A stretch of 64,000 nt of DNA from Ectobius pallidus. Taxonomy: Eukaryota; Arthropoda; Insecta; Blattodea; Ectobiidae. Below, one piece after another: positions 23,490-33,566 of this stretch. Below the pieces are notes generated by a model. It was not told the origin of the DNA, did no database searches, and was given only the letters and a program-made list of their open reading frames with translations. The stretch lies in assembly GCA_964059195.1 (NCBI GenBank), contig CAXKWD010000007.1, positions 1,736,001-1,800,000 on the forward strand, written 5' to 3'. Each line of letters begins with the position of its first letter. The first letter of the stretch is position 1. A program made the position numbers and the translations under genes.

Positions 23490-24050
23490 CCGTTTTGCCC
23501 AGAAAAAACCAAATACTTGTCGCACCCTGGCTCTCACTCCACTATCTGCTGCACATTGCCATGGCGACGGCCCGCTTCCCTTAACTTCCTCTAGTCGGCC
23601 TTCAATCTGCTCGGGGCTCAAGGCTGGCTGCAACCTTTCCCCTCTGTACTGCATGTTATATTGCACTATGCAATATTAATTGTAATTAAAGTACAATCAC
23701 CCTTGCACCAAGAAGTCTCTTTTCAGAGTCAACATAATATTTCAGGATTATAGGCCTAATAAATGACCCTTGCAACAAAACAATTATTTCTCTTGTATTA
23801 AAGCTCTCTAAACTTATATAGAAGAATTTTCCCTTCACTGCTCAGCAATCACATGTGGCGTAGTGGATGAGGCTGCTAGCTATGATGCTAATGGTCCTGG
23901 GTTTGTATACCGGTCAATCGAAATTTGGTGTTAGGAATAGGGTGAAGGAGAGAAAGGAAGAGAAGAGGATAAAGTGAGAAAAAAATTCCCAATTTTCAAT
24001 GCTACTAGTAGTTCTGTTGCTGCCCCCTAGATATCTGTGTACTTGATTAA
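23490..24050 (+). mobile_element. tRNA-like TIR family, copy E4
   Basis: It begins near GCCCAGAAAAAACCAAATAC. CCCTTGCACCAA (near 23699) and CCCTTGCAACAA (near 23766) are present, followed by the shared lead-in CTTCACTGCTCAG and a degenerate tRNA-like block at 23855-23911 (GGCGTAGTGGATGAGGCTGC). A purine-rich block follows at 23940-23975. The right end is truncated or decayed and no TSD was found. Confidence 0.6.
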
Positions 24051-24467
24051 TCAATGTCTTTTAATCGCTTTGAAGACTTTAAGTTAAACAAACTAGTATC
24101 CTTCAAAGCTACTAACGTAAGCTTTGAAGAACACTCAAAGGTTAATCATTCTTTGTACATTCCCTGATATATCCAATGAAATGCACCATGACATGCCGGG
24201 GTGAAGTCTCTGGTGAATTGTTTCTGATAACCAAAATGAAGATTATTCACATTCTGCTGCATATGAGACTGTGTGGGGGACGGGAAAATGTCTGTCTGAC
24301 TGTATGTTGGTACGTGCGACAACTCCAATACGTTTTATCTAATTTTCTTGAAACATGGTACATATATTCATAATATCCATGGGATGAAGCCTATTGATAT
24401 TGGACCAAATTGGTTGATTGGTACCAGAGTAAAGTCCAATTTAGGGCCTATTTTATGGTAATATATA

Positions 24468-25342
24468 CAGTGCCTTTTTTTTGACTCGTGGCCGGGTGGT
24501 CGGCTGGAAGTAGCTGCGAGCGCACAGTGCTTCTCACCGTTCCTGGCTCCCGTCAGTGCATGTGCGGTTGTTGCTAGCGGAGGTTCTGTTTTCTTCTCTG
24601 TGGTTAAATTGTGATAGTTCTGTTATAATGCCAAGAAGTGTGTATACTTTAGCACACCGCATATTCATGTATGATTCCTATGTGCAAACAGAGTTCTGTA
24701 GAGAAGTGACACGGCTATTTGTAGACAGATTCCCTGGTATTCCTGTGCCTCACAGAGAGACAGTTCGTAAACTTGTAGACAGATTCAGAGAAACGGGTTC
24801 TGTTCTTGATAAGAAATAAAAATAATAAAAATTCGCCATGTGCTTACAGAGAGAAAACTCTATGAGATAGGACAGAAGTTAGAACGTAGCCCAAGAAAAT
24901 CTCTGAGTAGGTTATCACAGGAAACGGGGTTTTCACAATTCTCGGCTTGGAAAGTCACCAAACTTATGAAATTAAAACCATATAAGATAACCATAGTTCA
25001 GGAACTGCAACCACGTGATACTGTGAGTAGAGTAAATTTCTGCAATTGGATGTTGGGTAAAGTTAATGATGGCTCTATGGACCCAAAGTTAATTTTTTTC
25101 ACAGACGAAGCATGGATTCATTTACATGGTCATGCATCGACACAAAACAACAGATACTGGAGTGCAGAAAAACCCGATATTGTACACGAAATGCCATTGC
25201 ATGACCAGGAAATTGGTGTTTGGTGTGCTGTGTGTGTGCACTGACGGGGAGAAAGGCGGGAGCCAGGAACGGTGAGAAGCACTGTGCGCTCGCAGCTACT
25301 TCCAGCCGACCGCCCGGCCACGAGTAAAAAAAAAAGGCACTG
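24468..25342 (+). mobile_element. mariner-like element with ~85-bp TIRs
   Basis: TIRs CAGTGCCTTTTTTTT and the complementary right end match almost perfectly for about 85 bp (24468-24552 and 25257-25342). TA dinucleotides flank both ends (24466-24467 and 25343-25344). It encodes a broken, C-terminally deleted transposase. The near identity of the TIRs suggests fairly recent activity. Confidence 0.88.
24628..25244 (+). pseudogene. mariner-like transposase, frameshifted and C-terminally deleted
   Basis: The first frame starts at ATG 24628 and gives 63 residues ending in ETGSVLDKK before a stop at 24817. It shows a helix-turn-helix-like pattern with a RETVRKLVDRFRETGSV block. A second frame from 24840 has a second helix-turn-helix block (SLSRLSQETGFSQFSAWKV) and the catalytic stretch IFFTDEAWIHLHG, where the Asp of DEA is a catalytic residue. 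The frame ends after GVWCAV, directly against the right TIR. The C-terminal third, with the last catalytic Asp, is absent. The two frames would be one protein but for stops and a short linker. Confidence 0.8.
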
Positions 25343-25636
25343 TATATAAAGAATATATCGAATGCAAATCAGTTCTCACGGCAACATATTGTTTTACAGA
25401 GTTCATATACGGCTTTGGAAGTTGCAATACAGTTAGCATTGAAAAATTACACTACCCACATATTCTTTCACATACCCTTATCAAACTAGACCTTTGTTCT
25501 TCCATAAGCCCCGCTTATTGAATTGATCTGGAGCCTTAACTCACAAATCAATTTAAAAAAAACTTATTTTCTGCTTGTCATAATTGCAATTATCACTGAT
25601 TAAACAAATGCATTCTGGCACTTTGTTTTATCGTTG

Positions 25637-26279
25637 TAGTCTTGCTGCCCATTCATTTTGATAGCTGTTTATACACTTCTTAATTCAGTTACGTGAACTT
25701 GGTGGATAATGTTAAGTAATATATAGGCCTAAGTTAAGTTTATTTGACTTCCAATCAAAAATTGAATTCAGCACTTGTTCTACAAAATTTATAGGAACTA
25801 GGTTTGAATTGGGACTTGTTAGTAGCAGTTTCCCCCTTATAACTACGCTCTTAGCATGGGTGCGAATCAGGCTTTATCATAACATTAATAATATTAACGA
25901 ACAGGACATAACCCAGCGATGCTTTAACCTAATTATACAGTGTTACCAACATTCATGTTAAAGTTTTGGAATAAACACTGCCTTGTCAATACATAATCGT
26001 AACAGATGTTGTACTCCCACCGTTTGCCACTTGGTGTTATGTTATAGCAAAGGTCGTTAAGATGCAGACATGTTGAGTGATGTGACTTACAGATCCAATA
26101 TAATTTACAGTTCCTGTTGCCTACAATATCAGTTGTAGTTAAGATATTAGTTACTAGTTTTAGAGACAGGAACATTATGAAAAATATTCTGTTGGTGGTC
26201 CTAAATCTTTCCACTTGGGTAACAACTAATAAAAGTCAAGAAAAATTACCATATGTAGTAAGTGGATATGCTCTCCTTC
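25637..26279. other. No gene recognised
   Basis: AT-rich sequence without a supported feature. The last part may belong to the Penelope-like remnant marked by the ribozyme motif at 26280. Confidence 0.4.
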
Positions 26280-26321
26280 TCACAACGTTTCGCCCAGTTC
26301 CTCATGGGCTTCGTCAGGTGA
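26280..26321 (-). ncRNA. Hammerhead ribozyme motif, isolated
   Basis: Minus strand: stem I TCAC/GTGA, intact core CTGACGA, one unpaired A, stem II GCCCA/TGGGC with an eight-base loop, GAAA, a minimal stem III (AC/GT without a loop) and cleavage triplet GTT. All core positions match. The minimal stem III and the single unpaired base after the core are the same as in the copy at 22424. No other Penelope-like sequence was recognised nearby, so this is an isolated terminal remnant. Confidence 0.7.
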
Positions 26322-26499
26322 CAACTGGATAGCATGGCGCTGAGGGGCTGGATTTAAAGGCTTCCCCGGCTCGCAGATGTCGTTGCTGGCATGACTCCAT
26401 TTCATTTAATCCAAACCCATCTGATAAAACCGGCAACAATATATTCTGTGATTTTGTTTTGATAATTCTGTGTAAAAAGGGTTTAAGTGTTCTCAAAAA

Positions 26500-26668
26500 C
26501 ATTTAATTTTTGGCATTTAGAATCAGAATTTTTCAAAATCCTTTCTTAGTGAGCACCTACATTATGAAACGGAAGTTACTGTCAAAATTCCAAGTCTCTA
26601 CCTGTTAAAGTTTAGGCTCTACGTTGATTCCTGTCAGTCAGTCAGTCAGGACAAAGCCTTTATATATA
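26500..26668 (+). repeat. Interspersed repeat R3, copy 1
   Basis: Matches 31477-31640 in the same orientation (shared: CATTATGAAACG, AAATTCCAAGTCTCTACCT, GTCAGTCAGGACAAAG). The 500-bp MITE is inserted at its TATA-rich 3' end. Confidence 0.75.
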
Positions 26669-27168
26669 CAGTGCTTTTACTGTACGACTTGGCCGGCAAT
26701 CACACGGGCCGCTCCACCGTCACAGATAAACCGCATGCGGGGCCAGGCGCGTGACATATCACGGTACTCCCGGCAAATCGTATATATTTCCGTAATTGTA
26801 ATCACAATAAAATATGAAAATATAAAATAAAAATACAAACTTAGCCTACCTTATCACAGGAGATGTTGGAAATGCCGTCCTTCTGCATCATTACATCTAC
26901 GGCACCTTTTGAGGAAATTGCTATTCACACGCAGTTCTAATGTATAATTATGTCGTGGCATTTTTAAAACACTTAAAGCAAAACTAAAAACTACTTTAAC
27001 CATAAAAAACACAAACACTGCTGTAATAATTATTCACGTGTGAACGCAATCAGATCACATGCTAGACTTCAGCAGCGAGACAACGAGGCATCACTTGGGC
27101 GCTTGATGCATGAGTCACGGATAATCGGCCCGCGCGCTTGCCGGCCAAGTCGTACAGTAAAAGCACTG
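26669..27168. mobile_element. 500-bp MITE, Tc1/mariner type
   Basis: TIRs CAGTGCTTTTACTGTACG and complement match for the first 31 bp without error (through GACTTGGCCGGCAA) and imperfectly beyond. TA on both sides (26667-26668 and 27169-27170). Exactly 500 bp. No ORF, so it depended on a transposase supplied in trans. Confidence 0.88.
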
Positions 27169-27680
27169 TATATATATAGAGATAAGAAGGCTGCCAAAAG
27201 TTAAGAGTCCAAGGAAGCTAGAAAGACTATAGTGCCACTGTGTGGGAATAATTGAACTTTTATATTTTTTCACAGAGGTGAGGTCTCACTTGAGGACAGG
27301 CATGTTTAGTGCAAAAAATTGTCTTTACAAAATGATATATTTTCTTTTCAGTTATTAATGACTCATTTTTTGAGCTGTTTGTTCTTGGGGTGCAAATTAA
27401 AGTCTGTTGAATTATGAAAGAATTAAAATGACAAGTCAGGCATGGGGACACGACTCGGAGGTGAGATCTCACATACTTTGCTCTAAAAAGCAGAAAATTG
27501 TAACTTTTATTTAAAAAGTGGACTATGGGATCAAATAGACCTTATTTCAATCTAATTATCGTAATAATTCATAATCCATAAGTACATTTTTACTCCAGGA
27601 AAGGAAATACGACATGAGCCTTAAAACTCGTGAAGTCCGGCTTCGAGGTGCAGTCAGACAAAGCCTTCCTCTTACTATAC
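27169..27680. other. No gene recognised
   Basis: Intergenic sequence between the MITE and the Penelope-like palindrome. The start continues R3. Nothing further was recognised. Confidence 0.4.
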
Positions 27681-27693
27681 AGACATTGAAAAT

Positions 27694-28207
27694 ATATAAT
27701 GGTCTCTCGGGCTTCCAACCGGGTTAAAGTATGGTTTATTTCCGAGCTTTCGGCTGCTGTCAGCTCTGCAGCCATCTTCTGGGAGAGAAGTGCGCTAGTT
27801 CTGTGTCTGGCTCCTTTTTATAGCTGGTGGAGTTTGCAGAGAGCGACCAATCGGAGCACAGGAAATCCCGGGGCGAAAAGCTGGAATGCTATTGGTTGGT
27901 GCTGAAGTTGGTCCTGATTTGGCCCGTTCCTCACAGGAACGGGCCAAATCAGGACCAACTTCAGCACCAACCAATAGCATTCCAGCTTTTCGCCCCGGGA
28001 TTTCCTGTGCTCCGATTGGTCGCTCTCTGCAAACTCCACCAGCTATAAAAAGGAGCCAGACACAGAACTAGCGCACTTCTCTCCCAGAAGATGGCTGCAG
28101 AGCTGACAGCAGCCGAAAGCTCGGAAATAAACCATACTTTAACCCGGTTGGAAGCCCGAGAGACCATTATATATAACCAACGCCGGGAAAGTCTCAAGTC
28201 TTTTATT
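27694..28207 (+). mobile_element. Palindromic Penelope-like insertion with 13-bp TSD
   Basis: A 240-bp near-perfect inverted repeat (27692-27931 and 27935-28174) has a 3-base spacer. A further 33 bp (28175-28207) is found only at the right end. The repeat AGACATTGAAAAT (27681-27693 and 28208-28220) flanks it. This is the same layout as 21734-22570 but with no coding part. Mirror-image ORFs result from the palindrome. The right arm carries a degenerate hammerhead. Confidence 0.8.
28082..28125 (+). ncRNA. Degenerate hammerhead-like motif
   Basis: Stem I TCC/GGA, core CAGAAGA (A where U is required), stem II GGCTGC/GCAGCC, GAAA, minimal stem III and triplet CTC. The U-to-A core change should abolish activity. 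The mirror copy lies in the left arm on the minus strand. Confidence 0.5.
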
Positions 28208-28220
28208 AGACATTGAAAAT

Positions 28221-28664
28221 GTTCACTGCTTTGTTTGCATGAGTTATTAAGAAAGTTTATTTGGCAGTTAAATAAATGTTAGTTTCATTCATGAAAGGTA
28301 AAACATAATTATTAATTACAGTTTGGATCGTTATAATCTGTAACGAGGGAACACAGGTGTCAACACAATATGGAATGCGTTTCTACTTGGTGCTGATTTA
28401 CACATACCATGAACTCCAACAAATTTAGTGATAACTTATTTCTTGGATATAATTTTCTCGATAACAGTATTTTAAGCTAAATGTAGCTGTTAACACGTTT
28501 AATGATTTAACTTTCCGTACAAACATGTCCCTGAACATGGAATTTCCTCTGAGAAGTAATGCGACTGCAAAGGCTTCCACGGCCAGAGTCCAGGAGGTTG
28601 AAAACTTCTGGGCTGTTGGGCCATGTAGTGTTATGTTTAGAAAGGAATGTACGTTTTTATTGAA
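28221..28664. other. 3' flank of the cysteine-rich peptide gene
   Basis: Probable 3' UTR and downstream sequence of the minus-strand gene that ends at 28665. Its boundaries cannot be fixed. No other feature was seen. Confidence 0.35.
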
Positions 28665-30767
28665 TTATTCACATATTCTTGTTTGTCTATTGCAAGTGGA
28701 GCCAACGCACTTCACATAGTAGCCCTTCCTGCGATGTGGGTCTCTGCAGTCACCACCTTTTTCTGAAACGAGACATTAAGATTAATAAGGAATTTACAAG
28801 CAAAGAATAACTCATATTGAATACGCCTTACACAGGTAATGCCACGAGAGTTCAAACGCTTATAACAACGTACCTACAAGTCAGATCCCATTTTTGTATT
28901 TACATTTTTTGTTCCAAATATCCTCAAGAATGCACTCAGGAAGTGGCAGTAAAACTTTGTGAAACCCTGTATATATATCCAGTCGGTGTGCTCAATGATC
29001 AGTGTTCAGTCCTTGTGAATTTACATAAAACCAAGTGCAAGTAGGTGATAAAAGTAAAACGGTAAAATTATGACAATAGACACTTGTGATTGGTTGAAAT
29101 TCCACAAATGATTTATGATCTAAATAGTAAACACAAAATATATAAAGCGTATGAAAGCAACATTCAGGTATAATTGAGAATAATGTTTGAATACAAGCAG
29201 AAGCTTCCTCGGGAGTGCCTCGTGTAAAACAAAGCATCAGGTGGAGTAAATAGGCTTTTTAAAGAAACTATTGAGTTTCTTGAGAAAGATTGATGAGCAT
29301 ATGTGAAGGAATAAGTGGGATAACTAGAATTTATAATACATTCCTCATGTCAACAATATTCCTATATTTTTGCAAACACATCTGAAGGCATACAAATAAG
29401 CAGCAAAAACCTTTCTAAGTCTCTTTTGGATGGTAAAAAAAATCTAAAAATTTAACTTTTTAGAATTAAACTATTGATTACAACCTAAAAGCTGTAAGTT
29501 TTCAAAATTTCAAGTTCCTAGCTCATCTAGAAGCGAGTAAACATCAGTGTTAATAAGTGGATGACCTAGACCAGGGGTGGCCAATATCATGTGGGAAGAT
29601 TTAACTGCCTTCTTAATGGAAATGTGGATTCACACAAGTTGCGAGCCGCACGGAATGAGGTAGATGTGAATGACATCATGCCTATCCAGCATTCTTATAG
29701 GACAGCTAGAAATACTTTTGGCTGCTTTATGGGCCAATATTCCTGCCAAATTTTACCATTCTATCTGTCCTATTACATGTGAGGAAAATATACAAAATAA
29801 AAGATCTAACTCTATCTAAGGTATAACTCATGGAAAAAAACTAAAACTCCGTGGCGCAACATCCCTGGAGGGACTTGGCCTACCACCCGACCGCTGCGTC
29901 ATCTCCCGTAGGCAGATGGCAGGATTGGGGGGCATGTGGTCAGCATGCCGACACCCACGGCCGTTAATGGTGGTTTTCTTGACCGGAGCCGCTACTTCTC
30001 TATCAAGTAGCTTCTCAATTTTGAATCACGAGGCTGAGTGCACCCCTACCAGACCTCCCTACCTCAGAAAAATCCGAGGAGGTACCGGGAATCGAACCCG
30101 GGCCGACGGATCTGTAGTCAGCGACGCTAACCACAAGACCACGCCGGCGGACCATAACTCATGGAGATACGACAAAAAGTCATAGGAACAAACTTGTAGA
30201 TTTCTCAAAATCCGTTACTTGCTGGCGGAATCCGTTTTTTATAAGACTTACCGTTCACCTACTATAAGCCTCCAAAGAAGGTCTTCATAGACCTTAAAGT
30301 TGCAACCGCTATTTTGAATGTTTTTTGGGGTGATAAAAGTTAAAAATAGGAAGTTTTTGGTATAATTTCATCAATTACAGGCTAAATGCTTTAAGTATGA
30401 CAAATTTCAAGTTTGTGGCTCGTCTGGAAGTGATGATTTGCTATCTAAACTGTTACTCCACTACCAGTCAGTCAATTAACGTTCTTCCTATGGATGTTAT
30501 AAGTGAGTATACTAAGTTTCATGAAAATGTGATAAAGCATATTCGAGTTATTGTGCACGGCTCTAACTTACCAACTAGTTTCTCACATGCGGCACAGTGA
30601 CATATGCCACCGGTCTTGTTAAAGTGGGTGTACTCTGGGTAATCCGGGTTGTTGCACTGAGACGCGTCTGTCACATGACAAGGAAAGTCATCGCACCAGT
30701 GAGATACGGCATCTGCATGCATCCACAGCAGCACAAGAGCGCAGATGCACAAAGTCACACGTATTGC
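28665..30767 (-). CDS. Secreted cysteine-rich peptide, last two coding exons (5' end missing)
   Basis: Two minus-strand exons join in frame. Exon A (30767-30572, 65 codons plus one base) is entered through an acceptor CTTCTAG and ends at a donor TTG|GTAAGT. Exon B (28762-28665) follows the acceptor TTTCAG and ends at TAA (28667-28665). The split codon is completed and the frame stays open. Exon A encodes a hydrophobic stretch LCICALVLLWMHADA, probably a signal peptide, then WCDDFPC and GGICHCAAC. Exon B gives GGDCRDPHRR and later KCVGSTCNRQTRIC. The mature part has ten cysteines in about 80 residues. The CHCxxC pattern recalls small insect fungal-protease-inhibitor peptides, but the family call is tentative. 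The ATG exon lies above 30767 and was not identified. It is the only well-supported host gene here. Its intron holds a SINE. Confidence 0.68.
29835..30153 (-). mobile_element. tRNA-derived SINE in an intron
   Basis: An exact 12-bp TSD ATAACTCATGGA flanks it (29823-29834 and 30154-30165). On the minus strand the head contains GGCGTGGTCTTGTGGTTAGC (A-box region) and the B-box GGTTCGATTCC near 30090. The body ends with a motif complementary to GGAGGGACTTGGCC. The full 319-bp length and intact TSD suggest a fairly young insertion in the intron of the cysteine-rich peptide gene. Confidence 0.88.
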
Positions 30768-31476
30768 CTAGAAGTACATCCTGACATTGTGATATAGAGA
30801 AATGTACTGAACAGTCAATATATTTTGAACAAACAAGTGCTCGCGGTTTCACCTGCGATTATTTACTCACCTGCTAGATGTTTTGTTTAAATTATTTATT
30901 TATAGAAAAATAATTCAAACTTAACACTTGTATCGTTTTTACATAAATTGCAGGAATTACATAATGTTATTCTTAATTATATTGTTTTATGTAATAAATA
31001 TAAACAATTAAATGAACAAAACAATTTTGTGGTGCCATACAGATTTCAAATGAAAAGATTACCACAGATTCATGAACTTTACCCAAATCATGCATAAACA
31101 ATATTATTAAAACGATTGATTGTTAAAAAGCTAAAAACCTTTTCTTCGAGGTGCATTTCACTATTAAAGTGCTCCGCCCGGGGGAAAATATATCTCAGAT
31201 TCGAGTTCCCTAGCCCAAAAAAAAAACAGCATAGTTTTGACCAAATCATTCAATGTTTTTCCGTTAAACATGCATTCATCGTCCCCTTCTGTCCACCTAT
31301 GCAAAAAAAAAAAAAAAAAGAGATCTCTGCGTCTTGGAAACAAATGAATCAAGATAGCAACCGAGCAAGACCACGTTCAATTAATTTCATAATTGAATAG
31401 TTTCTTGCTAGTAGGAATGTTTTTCACAACAACCGAATTGCTCGTGTGTTTCTTATGGCAGGTATTTCGTCTCCTC
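30768..31476. other. No gene recognised; may include a missing 5' exon
   Basis: Upstream (minus-strand sense) of the cysteine-rich peptide exon, so its ATG exon may lie here or further up. No exon could be picked out. The poly-A run near 31302-31319 produces ORF artefacts. Confidence 0.35.
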
Positions 31477-31640
31477 AAAAACATTTCATTTTTTTGGCAT
31501 TAAAAATCAAAATCTTTTCTTAGTGCATTTACATTATGAAACGAAGGTACTGTAAAAATTCCAAGTCTCTACCTATTATAGTTTAGGTTCTACTTTGATT
31601 CTCTGTCAGTCAGGACAAAGTCGCTTATATAGATAGAGAT
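31477..31640 (+). repeat. Interspersed repeat R3, copy 2
   Basis: Matches 26500-26668 with scattered differences and continues CTTATATAGATAGAG, which shows the sequence before the MITE insertion in the other copy. Confidence 0.75.
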
Positions 31641-32149
31641 TTCAGTCACAAAGATGTTTTGTTTTGTTAATCCTAGTTCAGTTTTTAGTTTAAAATCTAC
31701 ACATACAGTATTAAAGTAGGAAAAGTATAGTTACAATATAGTACTTACCTGCATGTTGGTGTTCTTGATGTTTTCCTCAGCTTCATGACTTATATACACC
31801 ACACTGTGCTATCATAGCTGGAAATCCCCTTATTAATGTCCCATAAAACACTTTGATTGCATTTCCTCTTACGTCAACACATTTCGATATATGGTAGTGA
31901 TTCATAAACCTGTTTATGTGATAACAACATATTTCAGCATTAAGTAGAGACACCATGATTATTATTATGGGTAGAGTTGCGAAATTGTCATTTTGATTTG
32001 GCTTATTATACACTACATTAAAATATTCACTTGGCATGTCCAGTTGTAAATAAAAAATAAACTTTGTGAATAACTCTTCAACGGCTGAGAAATTACCAAA
32101 ATAAGGACACATAAATTATTATTATTATTATTCTTATTAAACACAATTT
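31641..32149. other. No gene recognised
   Basis: Contains an ATT-repeat at 32115-32131. The minus-strand ORF of 109 codons here has no recognisable features and may be chance. Confidence 0.4.
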
Positions 32150-32396
32150 ATTGTAGGTGCACCAGCAGCAGAATGCAGGCATTTGGACTGAATATTGTGT
32201 ACACAGGAAAGCTCAGGCTGCCAACATAACCGCTGCGGAGAAAGTTCCCTGGCGCACTGTAGATAGTGTGCAGTTTTATGATCGAGTGGGCGGTGGTGGC
32301 AACAAAGACAAGGCGTGAGAGGACTGCAGTAAAGATGACATCGAATACGAGGAAGAGAAGCATTATGAGGTCCACACAGCCCAGGTAAAGAGGAAC
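32150..32396 (-). CDS. Possible terminal exon of a hydrophobic protein
   Basis: After a potential acceptor CATTTCATGCAG, the minus strand has an open stretch of about 81 codons ending in a stop that overlaps AATAAA (32144-32150). It is more GC-rich than its surroundings. The translation includes a long hydrophobic run (DLIMLLFLVFDVIFTAVLSR) and a second near the end (FSPNACILLLVH), consistent with membrane segments. I do not recognise the family. No upstream exon was found, and a chance ORF in a repeat is possible. The left break of the tandem duplication lies within 2 bp of the proposed splice site. Confidence 0.35.
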
Positions 32397-32978
32397 CTGC
32401 ATGAAATGGATACATATGGTAGTGGCTTTGGATAAAAACTGTGTAAAATGCCTTTATTTTTGGTAGTTTGATCTTAAGTACCGGTACAAGAATTGTGCAA
32501 GGCAGGCTATGTTTCTGATTCAGGTACTGTATCATTGGACCTTTAAGGGTAACTTTGGCCCGAGAGGAAAAAATATTTGAAATTTCGTACTTCCCACAAA
32601 AAAAAAAAAAAATTATGAAGTAGTTCTTGCTGTAGGACCTCGGTGGCACCACTGATCAGTTCTCACTGAAAAGAGAGAGTTTTACTGTCCCCCATCAGGC
32701 AAGTTTTCTGAATCAGCTGTCTGGAGTAAAATAATAATTAAAACGAAGTAATATACACAGTGGAGCACATGAATAACTGAACTAGTTAAATATTGTATTA
32801 ACACTTAATGCTTCACTTACGTCGCTGTTTATGAGCAGGACATATTTCGGGATTCTTATCCCATCTTCGGCTGCTGGTCAACTGGCAATTGGCGATCATG
32901 GTTAGTGGTCTTTATGGTTTGTCCAGTGCTGCCCTCTCTTCTCTTGGCTGTAAGCTTGATGACGTCATCCACCGGCGG
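32395..32978 (-). repeat. Tandem duplication, copy U1
   Basis: Copy of 32983-33566 with a 588-bp period and only a few differences (for example CGAAGT/TGAAGT and ATTGTATT/ATTATATT). It carries flanking DNA plus one arm of the Penelope-like element. It ends in the same GTCATCCACCGGCGG sequence as the palindrome centre, then TATT. Confidence 0.9.
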
Positions 32979-32982
32979 TATT

Positions 32983-33566
32983 ACCTGCATGAAATGGATA
33001 CATATGGTAGTGGCTTTGGATAAAAACTGTGTAAAATGCCTTTATTTTTGGTAGTTTGATCTTAAGTACCGGTACAAGAATTGTGCAAGGCAGGCTATGT
33101 TTCTGATTCAGGTACCGTATCATTGGACCTTTAAGGGTAACTTTGGCCCGAGAGGAAAAAATATTTGAAATTTCGTACTTCCCACACAAAAAAAAAAAAT
33201 TATGAAGTAGTTCTTGCTGTAGGACCTCGGTGGCACCACTGATCAGTTCTCACTGAAAAGAGAGAGTTTTACTGTCCCCCATCAGGCAAGTTTTCTGAAT
33301 CAGCTGTCTGGAGTAAAATAATAATTAAAATGAAGTAATATACACAGTGGAGCACATGAATAACTGAACTAGTTAAATATTATATTAACACTTAATGCTT
33401 CACTTACGTCGCTGTTTATGAGCAGGACATGTTTCGGGATTCTTATCCCATCTTCGGCTGCTGGTCAACTGGCAATTGGCGATCATGGTTAGTGGTCTTT
33501 ATGGTTTGTCCAGTGCTGCCCTCTCTTCTCTTGGCTGTAAGCTTGATGACGTCATCCACCGCCGGT
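32983..33566 (-). repeat. Tandem duplication, copy U2
   Basis: Second copy, running directly into the palindrome centre at 33564-33568. Shared blocks include ACCTGCATGAAATGG, GTACCGGTACAAG... to GTCTGGAGTAAA and the arm. A short poly-A run varies in length between the copies. Confidence 0.9.

Larger units (their letters stand above)
24261..25636 (+). repeat. Interspersed repeat R4, copy A (split by the mariner-like element)
   Basis: Flanks of the mariner-like element (24261-24467 and 25343-25636) match 36340-37642. Shared landmarks are GTGTGGGGGACG, a unit with CCTATTGATATTGGACCAAA, GGTACC(A/G)GAGTAA, and the right part AACTAGACCTTTGTTCTTCC. Only one ~145-bp subunit is present here, against five in copy B. 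No ORF. Confidence 0.75.

Noticed and set aside
27818..28071. Mirror-image ORFs of 61-78 codons
   Set aside because: A by-product of the 240-bp inverted repeat, read identically on both strands.
31116..31400. 94-codon Lys-rich ORF
   Set aside because: Driven by a poly-A run; no conserved feature.
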